Assembly: GCF_014195325.1 (NCBI RefSeq) | Contig: NZ_JACIBK010000001.1 | Location: 806,001-870,000, forward strand | Origin: Rhizobium sp. BK650 | GTDB lineage: Bacteria > Pseudomonadota > Alphaproteobacteria > Rhizobiales > Rhizobiaceae | Direction of reading: 5' to 3' | DNA length: 64,000 bases | Shown here: positions 1 to 7,170 of the stretch, piece by piece | Layout: every line of letters starts with the position of its first letter | Position numbering within the stretch: position 1 is the first letter of the stretch | The notes under the pieces: generated by a model | Told to the model about the DNA's origin: nothing | The model's database searches: none | Seen by the model: the letters and a program-made list of their open reading frames with translations, nothing else | Translations under genes and position numbers: made by a program

Positions 1-1004
1 TCAAGCTTGAGCGGGAGGCCGTCGCCTGTGAGGCACTCGCTGTTTCCGACGTCGTGAACGCCCGGCATCAGATCAAACCATTCGCAAGTCTCGCCGAGGA
101 TTGTTTCGGTCTTGCCGAGTGAAACCTTCCCGGTTGTCTCATCGAATTTGAACGGGGCAGAACCATCGTCTGCCGGACGCCCAGCCGTGAGCCTGCGATA
201 GCCGCCTTCCTGCTGGTAGGAGATGCCTTGAGCTTCGAGCTTGTTCCAGATCGTGATGCGAAGGGAGCCGCCACGGTCCCGTTGCTCCCGATAATGCCAG
301 GGATAATGCCGCAACAAGCGGATCGTCGAGCCGCCGACGGTTTCCAGCGTGATGTCGAAATCGGGTTGGGAAGGATTGGCATCATGGTCCCGGATCGGCC
401 TGAGCCAGAATTCCTGCGTCAGGATTTCCGACGGCGGCTCGATCTCCGAGGGGGCGACGGTGCGGCGGTCGAGGCTGGCGAGGCGGGTGCGATAGATCGG
501 CACGTCATTCGCGGCGAGCAGCCTTGTTTCGATGACGATACCGTCATCGGTGATGCAGTTCTGCTCTCGTGCGATGAATGTTCCGGGCGAGGGCGATTTG
601 CTCGCCGTTTGGCGCCATGTGCAGCGTTCACCGGCAATGATAGAAACCTCTGCAAGCGGCTGGAGCGCTTCTGTTTTCGTGGCATCCAGTTTTCGATCGC
701 GAAGAAGAAGTTCCAGGAACGTGATCTGACCGTCCGCCTGCCTGCTCCAGCGCAGAACAGGCCCGTTCCTGTCCGCTCCGAAGCCGACGCTTATCCGGCC
801 GTCGCGCAGCGTCTCGCTCAGAAACATGCCGCCGCGATGCGTCATGGTGACGGTAGGATCGACCGGCTTGCCATCCTTGTCGAGCGCCTGCATGACGGCC
901 ACGTAGTCCGGCGGAACTGGGGAGGCGGTAAGAATCGACTGGGCAATCGCGGTTCCCGCCAAGGCCGTGAAGGCGATTGCGCCTGTTATTGCTGCGGTCT
1001 TCAT
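1..1004 (-). CDS. Exported protein of unknown function, C-terminus cut by the window edge
   Basis: The frame opens at ATG 1004-1002 and stays open to base 1, so the 3' end lies outside the window. The N-terminus (MKTAAITGAIAFTALAGTAIAQ) reads as a Sec signal peptide with cleavage near residue 22, so the product should be periplasmic or secreted. Two similar segments occur: one with C-T-W followed by N-C-I-T-D-D-G, and a later one with C-E-W followed by E-C-L-T-G-D-G, which suggests an internal duplication, each copy with a possible disulphide. I do not recognise a named family. The next gene upstream on this strand is a DUF982 gene about 110 bases away; nothing ties the two together functionally. 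Confidence 0.72.
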   Translation of the reverse strand, partial: MKTAAITGAIAFTALAGTAIAQSILTASPVPPDYVAVMQALDKDGKPVDPTVTMTHRGGMFLSETLRDGRISVGFGADRNGPVLRWSRQADGQITFLELLLRDRKLDATKTEALQPLAEVSIIAGERCTWRQTASKSPSPGTFIAREQNCITDDGIVIETRLLAANDVPIYRTRLASLDRRTVAPSEIEPPSEILTQEFWLRPIRDHDANPSQPDFDITLETVGGSTIRLLRHYPWHYREQRDRGGSLRITIWNKLEAQGISYQQEGGYRRLTAGRPADDGSAPFKFDETTGKVSLGKTETILGETCEWFDLMPGVHDVGNSECLTGDGLPLKL

Positions 1005-1110
1005 TTTCTCTCGGATGTTCGCCTGCACGTCATCGCTTTGCCGCCAGCAGATGACGGTTTTGCCGAGAAAATCAATGGAGCCATTGGCTCAATGGAAGCT
1101 TATCAAACCA

Positions 1111-1374
1111 TCAATGGACGATGGTCAGCGCGGCGATGCCCGCCTCGTCGGCGGCGCGCAAAAATGCCTCGCGGAATTGTTCCGGAGCCACTTCTCCACA
1201 GATGGCGTCGATACAGGCTTTGACGGCGATCACATATTCCTCGCCATCATCAAAGGGCCAGTCCCGGATCAACAAGTATGCAGCATCGCCGAGCGTGCGC
1301 ACGACGGTGTGCGTCTCTCGACCACGCAAAACCAGCCCGACCGGCGCGAATGCCGATGACGTATTCCAACTCAT
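1111..1374 (-). CDS. DUF982 domain protein
   Basis: This 87-residue protein has the DUF982 pattern seen in many rhizobial paralogs: an N-terminal strand region (VGLVLRGRETHTVV), then a Trp-Pro core (LIRDWP), then a helix with alternating acidic residues and Cys (VIAVKACIDAICG), ending in a short helical tail. Family members are about 75-100 residues long and have no assigned function; they are often scattered singly, as here. It lies upstream of the exported gene at 1-1004 on the same strand. No strong promoter was identified. Confidence 0.85.
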   Translation of the reverse strand: MSWNTSSAFAPVGLVLRGRETHTVVRTLGDAAYLLIRDWPFDDGEEYVIAVKACIDAICGEVAPEQFREAFLRAADEAGIAALTIVH

Positions 1375-1499
1375 TGTCCTCGACCCCTCAAGGCACAGAG
1401 GTTCAGTCCCTTAAACACACTATACGCGTGAATTATGAAATTCGGAATTGCGGAATGCGTGAATGTCGAACGCGTGACTTTTTTGCCGCGGACAAAGAA

Positions 1500-1530
1500 G
1501 GGCGCTCTACGACGTCATGTCGGAGCGCCC
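1500..1530 (-). terminator. GC-rich hairpin, possible terminator
   Basis: GGGCGCTC at 1500-1507 pairs exactly with GAGCGCCC at 1523-1530 around a 15-base loop. Read on the minus strand it is followed by CTTCTTTG, a weak T-rich tail; on the plus strand there is no T tract. It could end transcription coming from the right, but no confident gene on that strand reads directly into it. Confidence 0.3.
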
Positions 1531-1647
1531 TGTGGCTGCGTCGGCATCAGTTGCGGCGGAGGCCGACGGCAGGCCTCATCATCAGACGGCATCTGGAACG
1601 AAATGGCAACAGCGGGGGCCAAACTGCGCCCCAATGCGACCTTCGAT

Positions 1648-1674
1648 CCACAATGTTTCCACAGCTTATCCACA
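1648..1674. promoter_or_regulatory. Three DnaA-box-like sites in helical phase
   Basis: The core CCACA occurs at 1648, 1659 and 1670, each exactly 11 bases after the last. The third is a perfect consensus DnaA box, TTATCCACA (1666-1674). The other two read GATCCACA and TTTCCACA. Seen in sequence: the motif and its spacing. Inference: a DnaA binding or titration site. No replication genes are nearby, so an origin is unlikely. Confidence 0.35.
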
Positions 1675-1945
1675 GGCGCGGTCCAATCTCTCCCCAACGC
1701 TTTCAACGACATGTACGTGAAACCGGTTGGTCTGCCCCGGATGGGTGATGTGACCGGCCGATAACAGCGGGAATATCTTCCAGACCAAGCGCCCTAAAGG
1801 CCACAATACCCGGCTATTCTGGTTCTCCCTCCTTGAGCGCGGGGCGGCGGATGCTCGGAGGTGGGAGGCGGCAGGCGTGCATGAGGGCCTGCCGCCTTCA
1901 ACGTCCGGAATAAGGGACAAATCGGCGACTGACGTTGTCGCAAAC

Positions 1946-1973
1946 AAAAAGGACCCGCTCACTTGGGAGCGGG
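1946..1973 (-). terminator. Rho-independent terminator of the 2020-2220 gene
   Basis: GAGCGGG (1967-1973) and CCCGCTC (1954-1960) form a perfect 7-bp stem, and on the minus strand the stem is followed by TCCTTTTTG. It lies about 50 bases downstream of the stop at 2020, in the correct orientation. Confidence 0.75.
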
Positions 1974-2019
1974 CCTCAGGGGTGCCCGGAGTCGGACGGG
2001 CATCGGGAAAAATGGTTGG

Positions 2020-2220
2020 TCAGATAAAGGCCGCAGCATCGATGCTCCAGCTATCCCGCATCTTTGCGCTGACAAAAGCCCTGTCGCCTGCCGGGCGGGC
2101 GTTTTCACGGGCGGCTGCATCCAGAAGGGCCGCAAAAGATGCCAGGCTGATCTTGTCGGCGCGAAGCATCTGGCGGATCAGCGGATCTCTCAGCATTTCC
2201 GATGAGGTCATCTCTGGCAT
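2020..2220 (-). CDS. Small conserved-looking hypothetical protein
   Basis: A 66-residue protein beginning MPEMTSSEMLRDPLIRQML. It is rich in Leu and charged residues, predicted to be mostly helical, with no signal peptide or membrane segment. Its first half (residues 8-40: DPLIRQMLRADK, then ASFAALLDAAA) reads like a short amphipathic helical module. Codon use matches neighbouring real genes, and a good terminator lies just downstream, which supports expression. An upstream AGGATAACC at 2221-2229 (minus sense) gives a plausible ribosome site. No function can be assigned. Confidence 0.65.
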   Translation of the reverse strand: MPEMTSSEMLRDPLIRQMLRADKISLASFAALLDAAARENARPAGDRAFVSAKMRDSWSIDAAAFI

Positions 2221-2447
2221 GGTTATCCTCCAATGACTGGTTCTTCCGACGCTTGCCGCATCTTACATCCGTATTGCTATGAATGCATGTCGCGGCGGTG
2301 GCGAAAAGACGGCAAACGAAGTTCATTTGGGCTAGCTCCAATGTGGCATTGGTCTGCCGGTTGATCGGATGCTACCGTAAGCGACCGAGGGTGTACCGCA
2401 GCGAAAGACAAGCACGGCCAAGGCGGGCATAGCGAAGGAGGGGGCAC

Positions 2448-2651
2448 ATGGAAGCAAAGATGTTCGATGAGATCGTGGTAGGGCTGGCTGCACTCAAGGC
2501 CAGGAATGCCGCGATTAGTGATCGGCCCCAAGCTCCCAAAGATCAGAAATATGCGCGGATTGAAGTGAAGGTCAGGTCTGCCAAAGCGCGCAAGCGCGCG
2601 CAGCAAATGGAGAGCGACGAGACCGAATGCGTGATATCAACGCAATGTTGA
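2448..2651 (+). CDS. Small basic hypothetical protein
   Basis: A 67-residue protein (MEAKMFDEIVVGLAALKARN at the start) preceded by a very strong ribosome site, GAAGGAGG, 8 bases before the ATG. Its middle is strongly basic (KYARIEVKVRSAKARKRA), which could contact nucleic acid or acidic partners. The C-terminus ends in C-V-I-S-T-Q-C. No known family is recognised, and there is no membrane segment. It stands alone between a minus-strand gene and another short plus-strand gene about 110 bases downstream. Confidence 0.5.
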   Translation: MEAKMFDEIVVGLAALKARNAAISDRPQAPKDQKYARIEVKVRSAKARKRAQQMESDETECVISTQC

Positions 2652-2760
2652 CCATGAACGTATTTTTCTGACATTCGCTCACATTTTTCCGATTGCATAT
2701 GCATGCGAAAGCCGCTCTTCTTGTCGTCCATATCCCTAATTTAGAGATCTCCTGACCGCC

Positions 2761-2991
2761 ATGAACCGTTACGACATCGAGCGCCGGAACGAAGACGACT
2801 GGATTGTGATCGACCGGCTGACGGGTGCACCCGCGCCGCATCTGCCGGAAAAGCTCGGAAGCAGGCTTGAGGCCCAGGCCCTTGCCGATTTTCGTAACCG
2901 GCTGGCTGTCCCGCAACAGGAGCGCATCCGCTCCCGCCTCGACACGCTAAGGCTCGCCTGGCAGGCGCTGACGGGTAAGCGAACGCGTTAA
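2761..2991 (+). CDS. Small hypothetical protein
   Basis: A 76-residue, highly charged, soluble protein starting MNRYDIERRNEDDWIVIDRL. The first 20 residues read as a beta-strand pair (DWIVIDRLTG), and the remainder as a long helix (LEAQALADFRNRL to LDTLRLAWQAL). A ribosome site is not strong (GATCTCCTGACC precedes the ATG). No family is recognised; composition and codon use look genuine. It converges with the nrsF-like gene, and a terminator serving the opposite strand lies between them at 3011-3033. Confidence 0.6.
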   Translation: MNRYDIERRNEDDWIVIDRLTGAPAPHLPEKLGSRLEAQALADFRNRLAVPQQERIRSRLDTLRLAWQALTGKRTR

Positions 2992-3010
2992 AGCTATTCC
3001 ACCGAGGCAC

Positions 3011-3033
3011 AAAAAGGCCCGCCGAAGCGGGCC
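3011..3033 (-). terminator. Rho-independent terminator of the sigF-nrsF unit
   Basis: GGCCCGC (3016-3022) and GCGGGCC (3027-3033) form a 7-bp stem closed by a CGAA tetraloop (TTCG on the minus strand), followed on that strand by TTTTTG. It lies about 150 bases downstream of the anti-sigma gene stop. A second weak hairpin (GTTATT/AATAAC, 3043-3058) lies just before it. Confidence 0.8.
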
Positions 3034-3178
3034 GAACTGTGGGTTATTGGGAAATAACAGGCTGGATCGCACGACGCGTTGTGTGATGCATGGTTCCGTT
3101 AAAGGAAGTGCGCCGTACGGTCCGCATTCCAGACCGAAATAGCCGCCAAAAGTTCCCGCGGTTGATGATATTTTTCCA

Positions 3179-3814
3179 TCACCAGCGAAGGATTTTTCGG
3201 CCGAGCAGGAAGCCTGCTGCCGTCGCGACCGATATGCCGATCGAATACCAGGTCGCCACAAACAGCGGACTGTCGTCGGGGCAATGCCAGGCATAGATGG
3301 CGGCCGCGATGCCGCCGGCGGCAAGGCCCGCCACGGCACCGGCCATGCCCGGATTTTCCGGCGCGCCCTGGCGGACGGAATAGAGGATGGCGGCAAGCGG
3401 GGCGATCGAGAGCGTCGGGACGAAGAACAGGCAGAAGGCGGAGAAACGGCCCTCCATGCTGCTTGCCCAGGCCGCCTGCGGCACCACAAGGAACTCGGTC
3501 GCGATACCGATGACAAGAACGGCGAGTGGCAGGATGAGTGCCAGCGCCGCAGAGCGCAGCGAGATGCCGGGTTTGCCGATCCGGAAGGCGAGTCGGGTGG
3601 CGGTGGCGGCAAGCAGCAGGGTGAAGCCGAGTTTGAAGAGGACGCGCGGCGTCTCGATCATCTCGGCCATGTTCTTGCGGATGCCGATGGTCGATAGCAG
3701 CAGGGCGGCGGAGACCACCACGCCGATGGCGAGCGCAATCATGAAGACGCGGCCGAAGCGGATGCGGACGCGCGCGTCCTTTGCCAGCAGGTTGATCAGG
3801 TCATCCGTTTTCAC
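3179..3814 (-). CDS. nrsF: NrsF-type (DUF1109) membrane anti-sigma factor
   Basis: This 211-residue protein begins with a short charged cytoplasmic segment (MKTDDLINLLAKDARVRIRF) and then has six predicted membrane helices, the DUF1109/NrsF arrangement. Family knowledge: NrsF holds an ECF sigma factor inactive at the inner membrane and releases it under stress sensed through conserved cysteines. Two cysteines are present, Cys128 and Cys178, 50 residues apart, a spacing that as I recall matches the Caulobacter protein. Its start overlaps the end of the sigma gene by 14 bases, so the two are translationally coupled, as is usual for sigma/anti-sigma pairs. The inducing signal is inferred, not seen. 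Confidence 0.88.
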   Translation of the reverse strand: MKTDDLINLLAKDARVRIRFGRVFMIALAIGVVVSAALLLSTIGIRKNMAEMIETPRVLFKLGFTLLLAATATRLAFRIGKPGISLRSAALALILPLAVLVIGIATEFLVVPQAAWASSMEGRFSAFCLFFVPTLSIAPLAAILYSVRQGAPENPGMAGAVAGLAAGGIAAAIYAWHCPDDSPLFVATWYSIGISVATAAGFLLGRKILRW

Positions 3815-4367
3815 GCGTATTGCTCCGATATAGGGCGGCCAATCCCTTGAGCGCCCGGTGCAGCGCCACCCGCACAGCGCCTTCCGTCATCTGTAGCCTC
3901 TCGGCCGTTTCGCGGATGCCGGCACCGCCGAGCGAGATGGATCGCACAATTTCACGCTGCGGATCGCGCAGACCTTCCAGCATGCGGTCGACATCGATGC
4001 GATCGCCCCCGTCTTCCTGGTGGTCGGCTTCCAGCGTTTCCATCACATCCTCGATCGGCACCGAGACATGGCGGCCGCGGCGGCGCAGGCTGTCGATCAG
4101 CTTGTTGCGCACAATGGTCGAGAGCCACGGGCCGATCGGCCGGGAAATGTCCCATGTGCCGCGCTTCAGGTGCACTGCCAGAAGAACTTCCTGCACCACG
4201 TCTTCCACCTCGCTCGGCGGGGCACCGAACTGGTCGCAGCGCCGACGCGCAATCGACCGGAGATAGGGTGTCACGGCCTTGAGGAAACGGTCATAGGCCT
4301 TGATGTCGCCGGCGATTGCCGAGCGCATCCAGGCCGCCCATTCCTCTTCACGGGCCGAATATTTCAT
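3801..4367 (-). CDS. sigF: ECF sigma factor, SigF-like
   Basis: A 188-residue extracytoplasmic-function sigma factor. Region 2 spans roughly residues 20-95 (core helix with DVVQEVLLAVHLKRGTWD, then PWLSTIVRNKLIDSLRRRG) and region 4 roughly 120-180 (DPQREIVRSISLGGAGIRET, then the recognition helix MTEGAVRVALHRALKGL). It precedes and overlaps the NrsF-type anti-sigma gene, the organisation of the Caulobacter SigF-NrsF pair. A GTAAC-N17-CGTA promoter upstream (4382-4407) suggests autoregulation, and the same promoter type precedes the nearby bufferin-like operon. Target assignment rests on this shared motif. Confidence 0.9.
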   Translation of the reverse strand: MKYSAREEEWAAWMRSAIAGDIKAYDRFLKAVTPYLRSIARRRCDQFGAPPSEVEDVVQEVLLAVHLKRGTWDISRPIGPWLSTIVRNKLIDSLRRRGRHVSVPIEDVMETLEADHQEDGGDRIDVDRMLEGLRDPQREIVRSISLGGAGIRETAERLQMTEGAVRVALHRALKGLAALYRSNTRENG

Positions 4368-4381
4368 CCGCCACTATCCTC

Positions 4382-4407
4382 TACGCACCGGACCACGTGT
4401 TTGTTAC
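4382..4407 (-). promoter_or_regulatory. Candidate SigF-type promoter of sigF-nrsF
   Basis: On the minus strand GTAAC (4407-4403) is followed after exactly 17 bases by CGTA (4385-4382), with the sigF start 15 bases beyond the -10 element. The layout matches the -35 GTAAC / -10 CGAA signature known for Caulobacter SigF, and the spacing equals that of the promoter found before bufA. A promoter this close to the ATG leaves only a very short leader. Confidence 0.6.
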
Positions 4408-4507
4408 CGTCATCCTGAAAAATTTGATGACGTGGCACGTGAGGGAAAGCCGGCGTCCGCGCCTATTGAGCGCATTGACCGGCAAACGGCAAGAGCAGTG
4501 CGGGAAC

Positions 4508-4548
4508 AAAAACGCAAAAGCCGCCCAGCGCGATGAGGAGCCGGGCGG
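4508..4548 (-). terminator. Terminator of the bufferin-like operon
   Basis: GGGCGG (4543-4548) pairs with CCGCCC (4521-4526), and on the minus strand the stem is followed by CTTTTGCGTTTTTG. It lies 32 bases past the doxX-type stop and about 100 bases before the sigF promoter, so it separates the RiPP operon from the sigma/anti-sigma unit. Confidence 0.65.
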
Positions 4549-4579
4549 TGAGCTTGCGCCGGTATCGTATTCGGTCGGT

Positions 4580-5107
4580 CTAGCTCTTGGCAGCGCCTGA
4601 TATCCGCGCAATCAGATGGTCGAGAGACAGGCGACCCGGCCCGTAGCGCATGATGGCGAGCGCCATTGCCGCCCAGGTGATGTGGATGGGCCAGCCATCG
4701 GGAACTGTCAGCTCGACGATCAGGGTCATGAAAAGCAGGCCGAGGCCGGCAAAGCGGGTGGCGAGGCCAAGGACGAGCAGCGTCGGGAAGATGATCTCGC
4801 CGCAGCCGGAGAGAAAGGCCATGACCGCAGGCATGGGGAAGGGATAGGGGCCGCCCGGCAGGTGCAGCATGAATTCCTCGGTGAAGAGATCGATCGCCGT
4901 ATCGTTCAGCTGCAGGAAGCCATCCCATTTCAGGATGCCGGAGCGCCAGAAGGGCACGGCGAGCGCCACACGCAGCACGGCCTGAACAAGATCGGGGTGG
5001 GCGACGGCGCGGACAAGTCCGTCAGCCGTCGCCACCAGCCTCGCCAGCGGGGAGAGAGCGCCGTTGCGAGGCTCGTTGTGAGGCCGGGATTCAAGCATAT
5101 CAGACAT
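4580..5107 (-). CDS. DoxX family membrane protein of the bufferin-like operon
   Basis: A 175-residue integral membrane protein with about four transmembrane helices and the DoxX core (VPFWRSGILKWDGF, then a long helix with LVLGLATRFAGLGLLFMTLI, and the closing HITWAAMALAIMRYGPG). DoxX proteins are small quinone or redox-linked membrane subunits; their role beside MNIO RiPP genes is not firmly known. It is the last gene of the minus-strand operon, and its start overlaps the end of the DUF2063 gene by 8 bases, so it is cotranslated with the modification genes. Start chosen at [11 protein letters not shown], preceded by GGAGATTTCCA. Confidence 0.85.
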   Translation of the reverse strand: MSDMLESRPHNEPRNGALSPLARLVATADGLVRAVAHPDLVQAVLRVALAVPFWRSGILKWDGFLQLNDTAIDLFTEEFMLHLPGGPYPFPMPAVMAFLSGCGEIIFPTLLVLGLATRFAGLGLLFMTLIVELTVPDGWPIHITWAAMALAIMRYGPGRLSLDHLIARISGAAKS

Positions 5108-5903
5108 TGGAAATCTCCGGTTCGATAGCGGAAAAGGCGCCTGATGCGATCATCTCGCCAATGGCAGCGGAGAGATCGAAGGCGGGATAGGTGTTGAGGC
5201 CGGCTGCCACGGCGGCGGCAAGGCATTCGCCCGATAGCAGCGCGTTGAAGAAAGCCGCACCACCTGGAGGCAGAAGACGCACGGTGACCTCGTCGTCGAC
5301 GCGGGTGATCAGCCCGTCTTCGGGGTGATCGTCGACGCGACCGACCGGCCCCGAGCCCCGATTGATGGCGAAGATGGTGACGGCTGGATGATCAGATGAG
5401 ATCACGCGCGTTGCCGGATGCGGGCGAAAAGCCGCCGCCCCGAGATCTTCCTGTGGCACGGCTGCCAGCGCTTCGCCGCGGAGGGCTGGCGCATCGGCGG
5501 CGTGATAGGCGTCCAGCCAGGCCCGCTCGATCCTCGCCACATCCGAAAGCCAGGGCATGTCCTGGGCGTATTCGTAGCGATCGATGAAATCGGGAAAGTC
5601 ACGTCCGTATTCGAACAGCAGCGGCGAGGCTGGCGGCGTCTCGCGCACATGGAAGCGTGCCATGGCGCGGAAGAAATCGGTGCCCGTAATACGCTCGACC
5701 GCCGGGAAGATCGAGGAGAGGGCGGCAATCAGGCTGACGGTGACATTGTTGCGGTAGACATTGTAGCGCTTCTCCGCCCGCTTGCCACGCGGGCCTGTGA
5801 TCAGGTCCGGGGTGGGGGCGTCGGGGACCAGCAGGGCTGCGGAGAATTGCCTGGCGAAATTTGATGCCATTGGTCGGATCGGCAGGATATCAGCCGAGCG
5901 CAT
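5100..5903 (-). CDS. bufC: DUF2063 partner protein of the MNIO enzyme, BufC-like
   Basis: Start chosen at the ATG at 5903 because GGGAGA lies 7 bases upstream; an ATG at 5927 would add 8 residues. The product is 267 residues. The N-terminal part ([13 protein letters not shown], then [20 protein letters not shown] and FPAVERITG) is the DUF2063 'putative DNA-binding' domain that in MNIO clusters serves as the partner which presents the precursor to the enzyme (as in MbnC and TglI-type systems). The C-terminal half is a less conserved alpha/beta domain. The gene overlaps the MNIO gene by 14 bases and the DoxX gene by 8, so all three are coupled. DNA binding is only the old domain name and is not implied here. 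Confidence 0.85.
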   Translation of the reverse strand: MRSADILPIRPMASNFARQFSAALLVPDAPTPDLITGPRGKRAEKRYNVYRNNVTVSLIAALSSIFPAVERITGTDFFRAMARFHVRETPPASPLLFEYGRDFPDFIDRYEYAQDMPWLSDVARIERAWLDAYHAADAPALRGEALAAVPQEDLGAAAFRPHPATRVISSDHPAVTIFAINRGSGPVGRVDDHPEDGLITRVDDEVTVRLLPPGGAAFFNALLSGECLAAAVAAGLNTYPAFDLSAAIGEMIASGAFSAIEPEISNV

Positions 5904-6816
5904 GGGAAGTCTCCCTGTCACTGACATGTCGATCGAGAATGGCTTGCGCCGCCAGCGCCTCGGCGCGCAGCACCGGCCAGTCGGGGATATTGCTGTCCCA
6001 TTCGATCAGGGTGGGGATTGGGCCGCAGCTGTTTATGACGATCTCGTAGAGCTGCCAGACGGCGTCGGCGACCGGGCCGTCATGGCTGTCGATCAGAAGC
6101 AGCTCGCCTTCGTCGTCCTCCTGTTCGGCATGGCCGGCGAGGTGGATCTCGCCGACTTTCGCCAGCGGAAAGTCGCTCAGATATTCCAGCGCCGAAAACC
6201 CGTGATTGCTTGCGGAAACGAAGACATTGTTGATGTCGAGCAGCAGGCCGCAGCCCGTGCGTTTCGATATCTCGCGGATGAAATCCGTCTCACTGATGGA
6301 GGATTCCGCAAAGAGCACATAAGTGGAGGGATTTTCGAGCAGGATCGGCCGGCCGATGGCATTCTGCATCTCATCGATATGATCGCAGACGTGCGCGAGT
6401 GTCGCCGGTGTATAGGGCAATGGCAGCAGGTCGTTCAGATAGGTATCGACATGCGTCGACCAGGCGAGATGCTCAGACACCAGCGCCGGCTCGTAGCGGT
6501 CGATGAGGCTCTTGAAGCGCTTGAGATGGTCTTTGTCGAGCGGCTGCGGGCCGCCGAGCGACATGCAGACACCGTGCAGCGAAATCGGGTGGTCGCGGCG
6601 CACCCTTTCAAGCGCGCGATGCGGCGGGCCGCCGGCACCCATATAATTTTCGGCGTGGATTTCAAAGAAGCCTTGCGAACCGGACAGGGCCGAGATTGCC
6701 GCAAGATGCTCCGGCTTGAAGCTGGTGCCGGCCTGACCGGCGACCGGGTATGTCGGAAAGCGGAGGGAGCTTTCCGTCTCCGAGGGAAGGTTGGCCTTCA
6801 AGGTGACGTTTGCCAT
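5890..6816 (-). CDS. bufB: MNIO family (DUF692) multinuclear iron-dependent oxidase, BufB-like
   Basis: A 308-residue TIM-barrel enzyme of the DUF692/MNIO family. Visible metal-site blocks are [10 protein letters not shown] (51-60), [10 protein letters not shown] (80-89), SEHLAWS (114-120), LLENPSTY (159-166), [10 protein letters not shown] (191-200), [10 protein letters not shown] (222-231), IDSHDG (242-247) and [11 protein letters not shown] (270-280), which carry the His, Glu, Asp and Asn residues that hold the iron atoms in this family. Family knowledge: MNIOs oxidatively rebuild cysteines of ribosomal peptides; in bufferins they form 5-thiooxazoles that bind copper. Directly upstream lies a DUF2282 precursor, downstream a DUF2063 partner, so this enzyme very probably acts on that precursor in the cytoplasm before export. 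Confidence 0.93.
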   Translation of the reverse strand: MANVTLKANLPSETESSLRFPTYPVAGQAGTSFKPEHLAAISALSGSQGFFEIHAENYMGAGGPPHRALERVRRDHPISLHGVCMSLGGPQPLDKDHLKRFKSLIDRYEPALVSEHLAWSTHVDTYLNDLLPLPYTPATLAHVCDHIDEMQNAIGRPILLENPSTYVLFAESSISETDFIREISKRTGCGLLLDINNVFVSASNHGFSALEYLSDFPLAKVGEIHLAGHAEQEDDEGELLLIDSHDGPVADAVWQLYEIVINSCGPIPTLIEWDSNIPDWPVLRAEALAAQAILDRHVSDRETSHALG

Positions 6817-6855
6817 ATGCGCCTCCGCTTTCCTGATCTGCGTCTGGTTTTCGGC

Positions 6856-7170
6856 TTAGATGTCGCGCGTCAGCGGCTTCAGCGAGCCGTGACGGCCGCC
6901 CGGCAGATCAAGCGAGGCGCAGGTGCCGCCCTGGACGAATTTCCACGAATTGCCCTGGAAGTCCTTGACCGAGGTTCCCTGGCAGGTCGTGCCCGGGCCG
7001 GCAGCGCAATCGTTCTGGCCCTTAAGCGCAACGCCGAAGCACTTCTCCTTGTGGGCGGCGGTTGCGGCAGCGGCCTCAGCCTTGGTCAGCGGGGCGGCAC
7101 TGGCCATCGTGGCAAGAGCTGACGTGATTGCGCCGGCAAGAAGGGCGGTGCTGATGGAAGTCTTCAACAT
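6856..7170 (-). CDS. bufA: Bufferin-type RiPP precursor (DUF2282), BufA-like
   Basis: A 104-residue precursor. Start chosen at ATG 7170, with GGAGA 9 bases upstream; a longer frame to 7656 has no signal sequence at its head. Residues 1-26 form a Sec signal peptide ([19 protein letters not shown]). The mature part has four cysteines, 44, 55, 63 and 84, in the DUF2282 pattern K-C-F-G, N-D-C-A, T-C-Q-G and G-G-T-C. This fits the bufferin family, in which MNIO-modified cysteines buffer copper in the periplasm. It is the first gene of the operon, 39 bases ahead of bufB, and has its own SigF-type promoter. The 20-residue tail after Cys84 carries one His and several Arg/Lys but no further Cys. Confidence 0.9.
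   Translation of the reverse strand: MLKTSISTALLAGAITSALATMASAAPLTKAEAAAATAAHKEKCFGVALKGQNDCAAGPGTTCQGTSVKDFQGNSWKFVQGGTCASLDLPGGRHGSLKPLTRDI

Larger units (their letters stand above)
1375..2019. other. Intergenic region with no convincing gene
   Basis: About 640 bases separate the DUF982 gene from the small gene at 2020-2220. Short open frames exist on both strands (for example 1515-1712 and 1666-1962, minus) but have low-complexity, Pro/Arg/Ser-rich translations and no family resemblance. The region does hold three evenly spaced DnaA-box-like sites (1648-1674), a hairpin (1500-1530) and a terminator (1946-1973), listed separately. Confidence 0.5.

Noticed and set aside
1515-1712. Possible 65-codon minus-strand gene just before a hairpin
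   Set aside because: No ribosome site and Pro-rich end; the DnaA-box-like repeats explain part of its sequence.
5782-7122. Long plus-strand open frame of 446 codons across the bufferin-like operon
   Set aside because: It is the antisense image of bufB and bufC, without family motifs; the minus-strand genes have clear conserved blocks and ribosome sites.
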